From: Nothophaeocryptopus gaeumannii
Lineage: Eukaryota; Ascomycota; Dothideomycetes; Mycosphaerellales; Mycosphaerellaceae
DNA length: 64,000 bases
Direction: 5' to 3'
Assembly: GCA_031771865.1 (NCBI GenBank)
Contig: JASISA010000002.1
Span: forward strand, 496,001-560,000
The translations under genes were made by a program, and so were the position numbers. This document shows, in pieces, positions 10,263 through 20,600 of this stretch. The notes below the pieces were generated by a model. That model worked only from the letters and a program-made list of their open reading frames with translations, had not been told where the DNA came from and made no database searches. How positions within the stretch are numbered: position 1 is the stretch's first letter; every line of letters starts with the position of its first letter.

Positions 10263-11344
10263 GTTGATGGGATCGAGGTGGAGGTGCTCTTTTCGAGACG
10301 AGGTGGGTGAGGCGCAGAGACCGAGTCCGCAACGCGTGGAAGTGCACCTGACAGCGCTGCAGCGACGATGCTGATATTGGTGGTTGTCAAGCGTGCACAG
10401 ATGGAAGTTGGTGTTTGTGCAGGGCGAAGTGAAGACTTCGAATCCCAAGAAGGGCGCGTTCTATGCCCCGCGAGGGGGCTTCCTTCGTTGGTCCGTGAGC
10501 GGCGCTAAAGCATGTGAATCTGCCAAAAGTTCAAGCGCAACTGTTTGTTCATCTGTCAAATGCACATTATCCTGTCATCTACATAGCGTGTGCTATTCTC
10601 ATATACTGTAGCCCTGCCTACTATCAACTACCGCGGAAGGGTTTGCAAGTGCTCGCACGATACGCTCAGCGCTTGTGGATCCGTGGAAGGTGAACGAAGC
10701 ATCTGCACTATGACTATCTCTTGCATGCTCTTGATAATGCTATTTCGCCTTTCATTGTCATGCTTGATCACAGCAAACACGGTGCTTTCGAGCACATGCC
10801 ATTACAAGCGCTCGTCGGTGTCGAAAAGCCTTGATGTGGTGGCAGGAAGTGAGTCGCCGTAGCTCCAGCCACATGGCATTGTAACTATGTCGCATCGAGG
10901 GCCAGCAACAATATAATTGCCATCCGTTAATAACAAAGCTGTTGTATCTCTGTACAAGTGAAGTCCAACTCTTCGATGTTGTAGTACACGGTGCTCGGAC
11001 CGAAATCGGCCGGAGACTTCACAGTAGGGTTTGGTGGTGCGGAAAGCACGACCAGATCCAATCTTGGTAAAGCGCGGCAAAGGGCGGAAACTCTTCCCAA
11101 GGTAAGGATATATAGAATATTAATCACATCACCTCATCTGCCTTGACTTCTTGATAATGCACTTGCGGCTGGACGAAAGATCTGGTCCGAATCGAAGACA
11201 TAGAGAACGACTGCTTAGCTTGAGAGAGTCCGTACTGCACAGAGGCAGCAGCAACACGAGACGTACCTGCAAAAGCCCCCGACATCCAAAGAGAACATCA
11301 ACCCAGATACCAACATCTGAAAAGTCTGAAAAGACAAGACCGCC
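10263..11344. other. Divergent intergenic region
   Basis: About 1.1 kb between the minus-strand membrane protein and the plus-strand ABM gene. No frame has a start context plus family features. Confidence 0.5.
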
Positions 11345-11777
11345 ATGTCCGCCTCTCAGAAACAACTCACGCTCTTCGTAACCTTGAAAATCAAGCCCGA
11401 CAAAATCGAAGAATTCAAAGCTGCTCATCGTCCAGTCTGGGTAGGTCATCCCACACGCCTCTCTCTCTCACCAACCACCATCTCATCCCTGGTTTACTCA
11501 CAACTCTCAGCTCGCCTGCTCCAAAGAACCCGAATGTCTCTACTTCGATGTCTTCTCCGACCCGACCAGCCCAGGAACCTTCCGTTTCGTCGAAGTCTGG
11601 TCCAAAGACCGGGAATGGTTCGAGAAGAGCCAGCTCAACAAGCCGTATTATGCGGAATTGTGGCCGAAGAGCCAGCCATTGTGGGCGGAGCCGATTCAGA
11701 TTGAGTACTTTGAGAGGGATGGGGAGGGGTGTACGTATAAGCAGGAGTTTTTGAATGGAGGGAGGCAAAGTGCATGA
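11345..11777 (+). CDS. ABM-domain (antibiotic biosynthesis monooxygenase-like) protein
   Basis: Exons 11345-11440 and 11511-11777 with a 70-nt intron (GTAGGT...CTCTCAG, phase 0), encoding 120 aa. The spliced protein reads as a dimeric alpha/beta-barrel ABM fold: LTLFVTLKIKPDKIEEFK as strand 1 and start of helix 1, ACSKEPECLYFDVFSDP as the next strand region, then FRFVEVWSKDREWFEKSQ and KPYYAELWPK. These features are typical of the small ABM/YgiN-type superfamily, which includes quinol monooxygenases and haem-degrading enzymes as well as many uncharacterised fungal proteins. No cofactor or substrate can be inferred. Unspliced, the frame reads into unrelated sequence after residue 32, so the intron is needed for the C-terminal half. 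Confidence 0.8.
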
Positions 11778-12093
11778 AGGACGAGGAGGGGAAATGGAGC
11801 GCACCGAAGGGTAGGATCTGCGTGATTTCGGCGGTAAGGTCGCGGCAGTGATCTATAAGAGTCAGTAGATAGCAAGCACGAACGTGGATCGATATGAGAA
11901 TAATGATGGCCGTCAAGCGAAATCGTCATGCATTTGAACACAGGGTTTGGTGGACCTGGTGGTACTTCAAGATTTACTTCTTCTTTTGCTTCTCGAATTC
12001 CAGGCTCTATAGGCCTAGCCACACGTCCCGAATCCCGTAGCCGTACGCCGTGATGATGGTGTGAAAGACATGACCAACGTGACAGAGATTCGC
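11778..12093. other. Intergenic between convergent genes
   Basis: 316 bp separating the stop codons of the ABM gene (plus) and eL42 (minus). It should be 3' untranslated sequence of both. No coding signal. Confidence 0.5.
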
Positions 12094-12853
12094 TTAGAAG
12101 ACAAGCGCCGCGCCCTTGGTCTTCTTGTCACCACTATTATCCAAGTCAGTATAGCAACTTTTGTGGATGCGGATTTGGGCTATGTCGTACCCCAACTCGA
12201 AGTGCTTGCAGCGCTTGAGTGCCAGCTGTGCCTTGGTCTTGCACTGAGTGCATTCTAATCGGAGCACGACCTTCTTCGTAGTCTTGGCCTTCTTGTGGAA
12301 CACGGGCTTTGTCTGACCACCGTAACCAGATTGCTTGCGGTCGTAACGTCTCTTACCCTGTGCGAACAGGGAGGCCTGGAAACAGAGGTGTAAGTGGTTG
12401 TCCCATGCTATTCAAAGAAGCGTTTCTTGCTGTACCTTTCCTGCCTTGTACTGCGTCACCTTGTGGTTGGTGTGCTTCTTGCAGTCCTTGCCCTTGCAAT
12501 AGGTGCGGCGAGTCTTTGGGACGTTGACCTGTAGGGAGCAGCAGTCAGCGTGCGCTCTTGCCAAAGGCTTTGATGTTGCCCAAGTTCTGCATCGCTTTCG
12601 AGGTATCCATCCGCGCATCATCTGATCTTTCCATTCATCATTCTCAGCGAAGGCACGACTCCCAATGCAATCTCTTCTGCCCAGCCCTCAAATCTTGCGC
12701 AGCGCACTCTTTTGAAATTCCCATCGCAGCGATTGCCAGCCATTCGCCTCCTCAGTCTTGCCTTCACTTCATCTCCACCCATTCCAGGTCTCATCGATAC
12801 CTCGAAAGCGGCGCACTATTTCGACAACGTATATTTCTGCGTGATCTTACCAT
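12094..12853 (-). CDS. RPL42: 60S ribosomal protein eL42 (L36a/L44)
   Basis: Four exons: 12853-12851 (only the ATG), 12528-12436, 12375-12191 and 12133-12094. Introns are 12529-12850 (322 nt), 12376-12435 (60 nt) and 12134-12190 (57 nt). The spliced product is 106 aa, the exact family length, starting [17 protein letters not shown] and ending [13 protein letters not shown], with the zinc-ribbon CxxC pairs (YCKGKDC; ECTQC). It belongs to the large subunit E-site region. Residue 56 is proline (QTKPVFHKK), the form found in cycloheximide-sensitive fungi. The long first intron after the ATG is usual for fungal ribosomal protein genes and makes this gene easy to miss. Confidence 0.96.
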
Positions 12854-13204
12854 CTTGGCTGATTGCTCCGGTGTTGTTTCGCTGCGCGGTAGGAGATGTC
12901 GTCGACGTTCAAAGTGTGATCCACTGCTGTCATTTTGCGAAGTGTGAGCGATCCTTGTGTGGGGCTCTTGGCACAACCTGAGGCATTAAATCTCGCTTTC
13001 TTACTTTGGCAGCTACGAACGAGTCAACCACACTTCACATCGCTCCCACAACTGTTCAACAGTGTCTAAGCCATACAAGCTGACACTATGGGTCCAAATT
13101 CTGTCGATTTACATATTGACTTCCCAAAGCACACCGCGAGAACGCTAATACAGCCACAACATCTTTCCACACCATTTCTCTTTCTCCATAGCATCTATCG
13201 CCCT
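12854..13204. other. Intergenic, eL42 promoter side
   Basis: 350 bp between the eL42 start codon and the stop of the DUF1772 gene, both on the minus strand, so this is the eL42 5' region. No coding signal. Confidence 0.5.
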
Positions 13205-13840
13205 TCAAGCCACTTGTGATAGAATTGCCACAGCACTCAGCACAGCAGCAGTCCCCACCATCGTAGCCCTCACGGCATTCTGAGCCGTCCAGGTCTTCAT
13301 GAGCAACCAGGTCTCATCGTCCGAAGGAGCATCGTTGAGTCCCAAAGCCTTGGCAATCAGAGGCGTCAGCGTACTAGGTTTCATGACGACCACCGTAAAA
13401 GGAACGATGCTTGGCGTCAAGACCGCTGCAGTGCCGTACAGGATTGAAGGTGGTATGGCGAAGCGGCCAGAGATGCCTCGAGCTGGAGAGGAAACTGTCA
13501 ATACGGGAGTGGGGGAGGGAGGAAGGTAGGTAGGGAAGAACTTACTCGCATATGCCAGAAACCCAAAACAAGTCGCGCTTGCAATAGCGAAAGGCGGAGC
13601 GGTGGCCATACCGATCTCATATGCCTTTTTCCATTCTTTCGCGGCTTGCTGTGCGTTGGAATTCACTTCTACAGCGGGGACGGTGTGGATGTTGTAGGAG
13701 GCGATGTATGCTATTCACATTCGTAAGTCTCGAGTCCCTCATTGAAGTTGTGGGCATCAAAGCATACATGACAACCATGTTGCGCTTCCAAATCCGAGCA
13801 GTGCAGCCGCAGGTACGTATTGCTGGAGTTGATTGCCCAT
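13205..13840 (-). CDS. DUF1772 (anthrone oxygenase-like) membrane protein
   Basis: Three exons: 13840-13768, 13710-13546 and 13494-13205; introns 13711-13767 (57 nt) and 13495-13545 (51 nt). The product is about 175 aa. An alternative acceptor 12 nt further in would give 171 aa. Four hydrophobic stretches are visible (AAALLGFGSATWLS near the N-terminus; FAIASATCFGFLAY; AAVLTPSIVPFTVVVM; TMVGTAAVLSAVAILS at the end), the usual DUF1772 layout, with the family-like IVPFT segment followed by a charged loop and WTAQNAVRA. Some members act as anthrone oxygenases in polyketide pathways, but no polyketide synthase is nearby, so a biosynthetic role is not supported. Confidence 0.8.
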
Positions 13841-14495
13841 CTCGGCGGAGATCTCGAGGCCTTGTCTGGTGGAGTTTGAGTTTGCCTGGGTAGTGGTATG
13901 GATATGAAGTTTACTTGTTGATATCTCTTCCTCGAGATTCTGGAGTTTCGTTGATATCCTCGGAATGCAGCCTGGAAACTGCGAATTAGGTAGCCGGAGA
14001 GGGTTGTCTCTGTCGCAGTGCCGATATCTTCCTTATATGCTACTATTGAGAGACAGGCACCTCAAGTTGATCGGACAAGAATTGTCCAGAGATGTCAAGA
14101 AGGATCCGAAAGTCCGCCCTGCCTGGACCCCAACCATTGACACGTGACGCCTTTCGGATGGGGCGCAGATCCTGACTATCCGTGAGCCGCGTTTTCAGCC
14201 TCATCCATGGGGATTGAAATGTCCGATGGTTTGATAAGTGGGAAGAGATGTTGTTGAATGATGTATGTGTCGAGTCTATTGTATGTTGTCTATCCTAATT
14301 CCTATCGGCTCAGCGCTGAATGCTCCCCGACAGGTTCTAAAGTGGAAGACGAATTGCTCTTCCCAGTCCGAGTGAGCCCAGAGCACTCAAAGAGCAATGA
14401 AGTGTAGGCGCAAAGAAGAATGGGTGTGTGAAGCTCGTGAGGGCTTTTAAAGAACGCAGTCGCGTCATCCGTTGCTCCATGTCGGTCGTCGAGCA
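13841..14495. other. Intergenic, no gene supported
   Basis: About 650 bp between two minus-strand genes: promoter of the DUF1772 gene and 3' flank of the thioesterase. No credible frame. Confidence 0.5.
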
Positions 14496-14960
14496 TCATG
14501 CCTTCTTAGGCTCCGACCCCTTGACGAACTTGGTATGCGTGCCCGTTGCAATAATCTTGCCTCTCTTGCCATCTTCCACCTTGTAGACGCCAATCTTGGT
14601 GAAAGCTAGGTTCCCGCCAACCCGCTCTGCGATGCTCTCAATCTCGATCTCGTCACCAAGCTTCGCGCCCGACTGGTACGTGACATGAATGTCGACTGAG
14701 ACACCGGTGCTTGTTCGAAGGTCCCAGGTCGCAATTGCCATGCCGCCTATCCAATCGACTATGGTGGCTGAGACGGAGCCATGAAGGCTGCCAGCACTGT
14801 TCATGTGGGCCTCTGTCATGGGCAGGCGAGCGACAACGGTGCCTTTGGTGGCTGATGTGATTTCGACGCCGCTGAGCAGGAACTTGTAAATCGGGCTCGC
14901 GAATACTCTGGTTCGCACCTGCTCCTCGATGTGGGCATGCTCGGGTGACTTGTCGGCCAT
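14496..14960 (-). CDS. Hotdog-fold acyl-CoA thioesterase (PaaI/ACOT13-like)
   Basis: Single exon, 154 aa, complete. The family core is visible: HMNSAGSLHGSVSATIVDWI, the HGG-like helix-start segment (here LHGS) with the catalytic Asp expected in the following helix (VDW), followed by the strand GVSVDIHVTYQSGAKLGDEI typical of ACOT13/PaaI proteins, and a final strand GKIIATGTHTKF. These proteins hydrolyse acyl-CoA thioesters, in mitochondria or cytosol; the substrate cannot be told. No obvious targeting peptide. It is divergent from the DDHD phospholipase gene. Confidence 0.88.
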   Translation of the reverse strand: MADKSPEHAHIEEQVRTRVFASPIYKFLLSGVEITSATKGTVVARLPMTEAHMNSAGSLHGSVSATIVDWIGGMAIATWDLRTSTGVSVDIHVTYQSGAKLGDEIEIESIAERVGGNLAFTKIGVYKVEDGKRGKIIATGTHTKFVKGSEPKKA

Positions 14961-15603
14961 GTTGAGTTGGTCCCCGTCGTATTCTGTGTGTGCGGGTCAG
15001 TGTTATTGTTGCAGCTCACATGTAAGATCTATGTCCACAGCGCGTCCGTATGCTTCACGGGCGGAAAGAATGCGTTGTAGAGACGGAATTTCCGTCGTAG
15101 AGAGATTTTCAGTAGGGGCCGAGATTTTCAGGCACCCAGACAGCCCGAGAGCTCAAGCCTTCGGAACGACAGGGTACGTCACGCGTTGCAGGAACACGAG
15201 CAGCAAGACATGACTATCAATTGTGCTAACCATAGTCGCTCCTTCCATTAAGCAATTGGCATCTGATATCTCCACGTGTCTTGATCGAACTCGACTCAAT
15301 TCCGCGCGTGACGTTGGCATACGGTCCAGCACACAAGCTTCCAAAGGATCGTCTGCTTCCTCGTGTCCTGATCAGTTCTCACCCTGAAACATTCGTTGTG
15401 AGAACGGTACGACACTGATCTACTCCTCCTCATAAGCGAGCAAGATCGCCAAGTTGGCACGACTACCGCGCATCTCCTCCTGGGCCCAGTACATACGCCG
15501 GAACTTTCCTTGGATCGTTACCGAAGAGGCCCAGAACAGTCGACCAGCAGTCTGGCTGAGCAAGCTAGAAGGCCAATGGCCGCAGCGGCCCCAGGGCTCC
15601 AAC
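14961..15603. promoter_or_regulatory. Shared divergent promoter region (thioesterase / DDHD phospholipase)
   Basis: 643 bp between the ATGs of two divergent lipid-metabolism genes. The phospholipase frame stays open upstream to 15454 but contains no ATG before 15604, so the 5' leader lies here. No specific binding site is claimed. Confidence 0.4.
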
Positions 15604-18600
15604 ATGGCAGCTCCTCAGGAGGCTAGTGGTCGCTCTTACTTTGCCAGTCTGTCGCCGTGGAGCAAGAGCCCGAGTATGCAGCCCAGCAAGGGCACGGAGG
15701 GAGAGCCAGAGCCTGCAATGCTGCAGCAACAAAAGGGAGCGGATCATGTTGTCAGTCACAGGCACAGGTTGAGCTTGCGGAAGTATCCAAGAGATTGCCC
15801 ACATCTTAGACCACAATGGTTTCATGCAGTGGACATACCGAAGCAGAGACCACATCCTGCTGCTGGCGAGATCAAGGAGGAGAAACCCGCTGGCCAACCG
15901 AAGAAGTACGCCGCATTCTCGAAGACCGATTCGAAAGCGATCGAGGCTGCATTTCAGAAGCTGCTGGAGCAAGAGGATGCGTATGAAAGATCAAGAGTAG
16001 AGGGAGGCGACTTGGCAGAGAGTCCGCCAAATATTAGCTTGGAAGGAAGACGGTCAGGCAAATCGGGCATCAAAGTTCCAGTCAACGAAGATTATTTGTT
16101 CGACGTGGACGTTGAGAGGCGCGAGCTGGCACCAGCCTACTGGCTCGGTCCCGTCTACGATGTTCGCCGCGGCACATGGTTCTATCAGGATGGAAATGTC
16201 CAACGACCTTGTGACGAGAACCTGGCAGCACAACTTGAGGAAGGTTATCTGAAAGTGAAGGCTTGGAGACTACCTGCTGCGCAAAGAGATACCCAGAGCC
16301 AGCAACGTTCAGCTTCTCAACCTCGAACAAGACCAGTATCATGGGACCCGGGACAGAACTCAAGCCCTCCCGCTTCACAACCAGTGTCCACGAAGGGTTC
16401 AGGCTCGGATCTCCGCAAGAAAGCTACTGAAGATGCTGGACAGATAGCACACGGCAATGGACCATCCGGCGATCAGCCACAGAACACTTACCGCTTGTTT
16501 GGAGCGCACATGAATTCGGTCGTGACTTACCAGGACGGACACACCGCTTGGCTACTCACAGATGACTTCATGTCTCGGATGAATTACACAGTGTACCAGC
16601 GATTCGGGCCTGGAGGGCACCGAGGAGGACTGAAGCTGACGCGCGGATATGTGAATCCAGATGCGAAGAAGGATGGCAAGCCTGTCAAGAGTAAAGAGAG
16701 CGGAGCGCAGAAAGGCGATCAGCAGGGCGAGAACGTAGAGGAGAGTAGAGCTGAGAGAACGAGTACATCTGAGACTAAGAGACAGTCTCTCCAGAGACAA
16801 ATGTCTGCCCTGTTGGAAGACGCCTCGGGTCAAGCAGAAGATCGTGAGAAGCAAGAAGAAGAGGCTCGCCAGCGGGATGAACGTGAGATCGAGGATGACT
16901 ACCGTGAGATTGAGGGCGATGATCAAGGTCGTGAAGTCGAGCACCTGATCTTGGTCACTCACGGCATTGGTCAGAGGCTTGGCTTGCGACTAGAGAGCGT
17001 GAACTTTGTGCATGATGTGAATACGTTGCGCAAGACGCTCAAAGCTGTATACGCCGAGTCTCCTGATCTAAGAGCGCTGAATGCCGAGCTTGAGGAATCC
17101 GACACAGTGAACAGCCGAATCCAGGTGCTTCCCATTTGTTGGCGACACCTGCTCGACTTTCCGAAGCAGAGCTTGCGGCATAATCGAAAAGAACACGATC
17201 TGGGTGATACCGACATCGACGACGAGGATTATCCGAACTTGGAAGACATTACCGTGGAAGGCGTTCCAGCTGTGCGCAACCTCATCACTGATCTCGCCTT
17301 AGACATCTTGCTGTATGACTCTCCGGCATATAAGGAGCACATCTCTGGAATTGTTCTGAAAGAGCTCAATCGGATCTATCATCTCTTCATGCAGCGCAAT
17401 CCTGGGTTCAATGGCAAGGTCAGTTTCATTGGACATTCTCTTGGATCAGCCATCATGTTCGATATTCTGTGCAGGCAGGGACAGCCGCCGAAACTCAAAC
17501 GAAAGAGCGAGAAGCCGATGAAACTGGACTTTGAGGTCGAAGATTTCTATGCCCTCGGTTCGCCAATTGGGCTCTTCCAAATGCTAGGAGGTCGCACGAT
17601 CGCAGCGCGGCCCAATGCGAATCGCGATCGCGCGAACAGCAGTCTCGGCAGCATGGACGATCCGATGCTTGCTGCTGCGCCAATGAAGAAATCAAAGGAT
17701 ACCACTCCAGCGCACATCCAAGGCGAGAACCCGATCTCACGACCGAAATGCTCGCAGATATACAACATCTTCCACCCAACGGATCCAATATCATACCGTA
17801 TCGAGCCTTTGATCTCACCAGCAATGGCATCTCTTAAGCCACAACCCCTACCATATACTAAGCGAGGCATTTTCGGCGCCCCTGTAGGACAAGGCTTCTC
17901 TGGAATCGGATCGCGTGTCAGCCAAAGCGTCAGCAGCATGTGGACGAGCATGGCTTCCAGCTTATTGACTCGTGGCCTAGGCTACGGCGAAGAGTCGACC
18001 AAGGCGATGCCCAATGCCAAAGCTAGCAAAAGCAGTGGCCCTCTCTCAAAATCTGTATCGAACATGGCAGGAGCGTCCGTTGGTGCTGGTACCAATGTCG
18101 CCGCAGGAGTGATACCGACTGCGCCCCTACCACCTGAGGGAACTGAAATCGCGCATATCGGTGAAGAGAAAGTCAACAAGGTCGCCACAGATGCTCAAGC
18201 CTCACATGACAAGAAGCTTCATCCGCCAACTCTTATCGACAACGAGATCGAGACCCTCTACGGCGACTTCGAGAGGCGTCGAAAATCTGTGCAAAGCGAT
18301 TCCGAAACGCGGGATCTTGGAGCCGGCGCAGTCAAGGGCTCCCCAGAATGGGCCGACGCAGAAGAGCGCGGCAAGAAGCTCAGAAAGGAAGAGGAAAAGG
18401 TCCGAAGGCTGAACTCCAATGGTCGTGTCGATTATGCTATTCAGGAGGGCGCCTTCGATATCAATTTGATCGCTGCTATTGCCAGCCACTTGTCCTACTG
18501 GAGCGACGAGGACGTTAGTCACTTTGTCATCTCTCAGTTGTTGAGTCGGCATCGGATTATCAGGCCAACCGCCGAGAGTGCTAGCAAAGGGAGGCCATAA
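15604..18600 (+). CDS. DDHD-domain phospholipase (PA-preferring PLA1 family)
   Basis: Single exon, 998 aa from the first ATG (15604). An N-terminal Ser/Pro-rich segment is followed by a conserved block (KGADHVVSHRHRLSLRKYP) and a WWE-like part (APAYWLGPVYDVRRGTWFYQ). The catalytic half has LILVTHGIGQRL and the nucleophile elbow IGHSLGSA (Ser612), then the DDHD domain from about residue 640 (DFYALGSPIGLFQMLGG; IFHPTDPISYRIEPL) to the end (RVDYAIQEG, ASHLSYWSDEDV). Such enzymes, like human DDHD1/2, release fatty acids from phosphatidic acid and other phospholipids at ER/Golgi membranes. Charged coiled-coil sequence (EDREKQEEEARQRDEREIE) separates the halves. Full-length and intact. Confidence 0.9.
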   Translation: MAAPQEASGRSYFASLSPWSKSPSMQPSKGTEGEPEPAMLQQQKGADHVVSHRHRLSLRKYPRDCPHLRPQWFHAVDIPKQRPHPAAGEIKEEKPAGQPKKYAAFSKTDSKAIEAAFQKLLEQEDAYERSRVEGGDLAESPPNISLEGRRSGKSGIKVPVNEDYLFDVDVERRELAPAYWLGPVYDVRRGTWFYQDGNVQRPCDENLAAQLEEGYLKVKAWRLPAAQRDTQSQQRSASQPRTRPVSWDPGQNSSPPASQPVSTKGSGSDLRKKATEDAGQIAHGNGPSGDQPQNTYRLFGAHMNSVVTYQDGHTAWLLTDDFMSRMNYTVYQRFGPGGHRGGLKLTRGYVNPDAKKDGKPVKSKESGAQKGDQQGENVEESRAERTSTSETKRQSLQRQMSALLEDASGQAEDREKQEEEARQRDEREIEDDYREIEGDDQGREVEHLILVTHGIGQRLGLRLESVNFVHDVNTLRKTLKAVYAESPDLRALNAELEESDTVNSRIQVLPICWRHLLDFPKQSLRHNRKEHDLGDTDIDDEDYPNLEDITVEGVPAVRNLITDLALDILLYDSPAYKEHISGIVLKELNRIYHLFMQRNPGFNGKVSFIGHSLGSAIMFDILCRQGQPPKLKRKSEKPMKLDFEVEDFYALGSPIGLFQMLGGRTIAARPNANRDRANSSLGSMDDPMLAAAPMKKSKDTTPAHIQGENPISRPKCSQIYNIFHPTDPISYRIEPLISPAMASLKPQPLPYTKRGIFGAPVGQGFSGIGSRVSQSVSSMWTSMASSLLTRGLGYGEESTKAMPNAKASKSSGPLSKSVSNMAGASVGAGTNVAAGVIPTAPLPPEGTEIAHIGEEKVNKVATDAQASHDKKLHPPTLIDNEIETLYGDFERRRKSVQSDSETRDLGAGAVKGSPEWADAEERGKKLRKEEEKVRRLNSNGRVDYAIQEGAFDINLIAAIASHLSYWSDEDVSHFVISQLLSRHRIIRPTAESASKGRP

Positions 18601-19144
18601 GGCTCTCGGTCTACAGAGATTTGAGCGCTCCCATGCGATCCATATCATGAATGAAACGGCCGCTGATAGATTAGATAGATCAGGATATGCAGCATGCCAT
18701 GCTCTGCAGCTTCAAATGCGAAGCGCTTGTTCTTCACTCTCACGCACACTGCCCAATTACATCACGGTGCCGCTCGAGCACCTTGAGCTGGCTGGAACTC
18801 CCCGTGATCTCTTTTGCGGCGCCGTGCAGAAGCATGGGAATCCTGAGGCAGCTTTGCGCCCCAGCTGAACGAGAAGGATTGAGCTCTCAGCTCTCTGCGA
18901 AAGACAACACCTCACTCAGCTCAGCCCGTGTAGCTGTCAACCGCCGGCACGATTTCTGCAGCTTTAATGGAATAGCCCCGCCGACTCCATCGCGAGTGCA
19001 TCCTGTAAGAGCTGTTGCTAGGTTCACATTACATACCAATTTGGAAGCTGGTTGGTCTGAGTCTTCATCCATATAGCGGTATACCCCAGATTCGACATAC
19101 ACTTGAGATCGACCTCCCCATTCCACTGACTTTGAATAGACACA
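18601..19144. other. Intergenic, no gene supported
   Basis: 544 bp between tandem plus-strand genes: 3' flank of the phospholipase and promoter of the hydrolase. Confidence 0.5.
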
Positions 19145-20284
19145 ATGCCTCAGAAAGATATCGAGTTCCCAACCATCGGCGGCGTCACCTTGCGTGGCTG
19201 GCTGTTCACGCCTGCCAAACCTCCCTCCAACGCCAAGCTACCATGTCTAGTCATGGCCCACGGCTGGACGGCGTTGAAGGAAATGGATCTCGACGCCTTC
19301 GCGCAATATTTCGTCCAGCTCCTCCCCATCGCCGTCCTCGTCTACGATAATCGCGGTTTCGGCGCCAGCGATCACAAAAAAGGTGAACCTCGCCACGAGA
19401 TCGTCCCGGCGCAGCAAATAAGCGATTATCAGGATGCGATTACGTTTGCGCAGACGTTGCAGGAGGTGGATGGGGAGAAAGTGGGGATTTGGGGAAGTTC
19501 GTATAGTGGTGGACATGTGCTGCAGGTTGGGGCTATTGATAGGAGGGTTAAGGCAGTTTTGAGTCAGGTGTAAGTTCTTTCTAGTGCGGGTAGCTGAGAA
19601 TGGTGCGTTGATTAAATGTGTATGTAGGCCTTTGGCGAATGGATGGGAGCAATTCTCAAGGGCTATAAGGCCGGATTTTGTTGGAGGGATGTTGAAGGGG
19701 TTTGAGGAAGGTGGGCTTGAGTCCTATACCAACAAACACAAATTCTACATGCTGACTTGGATACAGACCGCAAAGCCAGAATGGCCGGAGCAGAAGCCAC
19801 TCTAATCCCAGTCGTTGACGCCGATCCACTTAAGCCATCTTCCCTCCCAACATCAGATAGCTACGAGTTCTTCACTGCGTGGGAGAAGAAGTGCAACTGG
19901 AAGAACACTGTTACACTACGAAGGTGAGTGACAGGCCCATATTATCATCGCTCAGTCGGTCTAACCCCCTTCCACAGCGTCGAACTTCTCCGCGGCAACA
20001 ACCCCTCCGCCTGGATCCAACACATCTCCCCAACCCCCCTCCTCATGACCGTCGCCGAGAACGACACCCTCACCCCTACCGATATTGCTTTAGCGGCTTA
20101 TCAGCAAGCTCGAGAGCCGAAGCAGCTGCATGTGATCCCTGGCGGTCATTTTGATGGGTATACGGGACCGAATTTTGAGAAGAATGCGGGGACGCAGGCG
20201 GCGTTCTTGAAGTTGACGCTTTGTAAGGATCTATACAAGGGGACCGACGTTGCGAGTGAGAAGCCGGGGGTTGTTCTACGTTGA
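19145..20284 (+). CDS. Alpha/beta hydrolase, S15/CocE-like
   Basis: Four exons: 19145-19569, 19628-19710, 19767-19923 and 19978-20284; introns of 58, 56 and 54 nt. The product is 323 aa. Triad candidates are Ser in GIWGSSYSGGHV (G-x-S-Y-x-G type, as in X-Pro dipeptidyl peptidase and CocE relatives), Asp in TVAENDTLTP and His in IPGGHFDGY. The oxyanion region is MAHGWTALKEMD and a conserved YDNRGFGASD follows. No signal peptide, so cytosolic. Related fungal proteins include polyketide transferase-like and dienelactone hydrolase-like enzymes, so the substrate is open. Confidence 0.87.
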
Positions 20285-20600
20285 ATGATAGGCGTAAATG
20301 GAAAGTCGTGTTGGTGAGAAAGGTCTCGAAAGGTCATTCAGTAAATCGTATGTCCTGGCAACATTCTGGCAACTCAACGTTTACAAGAGCGTTCGGTGAC
20401 TCTTCTAGTGATCTGGGGCTTGCTCGACGGCCAATTGAAACTAATCTGGACTTCTCCTGTCGAAAATCGTACCTCGTACACCGACTTTTCCTCGTGGGCA
20501 CCATGTCTTGGCGAGCTCTAGGATGCTATTTTTGAATCGGGTATTGGCAGGTGAAGAAGAACGAAGCAGTGTCTGGACCTTATTCCAACCCAATCCTGGA
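20285..20600. other. Intergenic between convergent genes
   Basis: 316 bp of shared 3' flank between the hydrolase (plus) and GH76 (minus) genes; nothing recognised. Confidence 0.5.

Noticed and set aside
13205..13840. DUF1772 gene as part of a polyketide pathway
   Set aside because: Surroundings are ribosomal, thioesterase and lipid genes; no polyketide synthase within the window.
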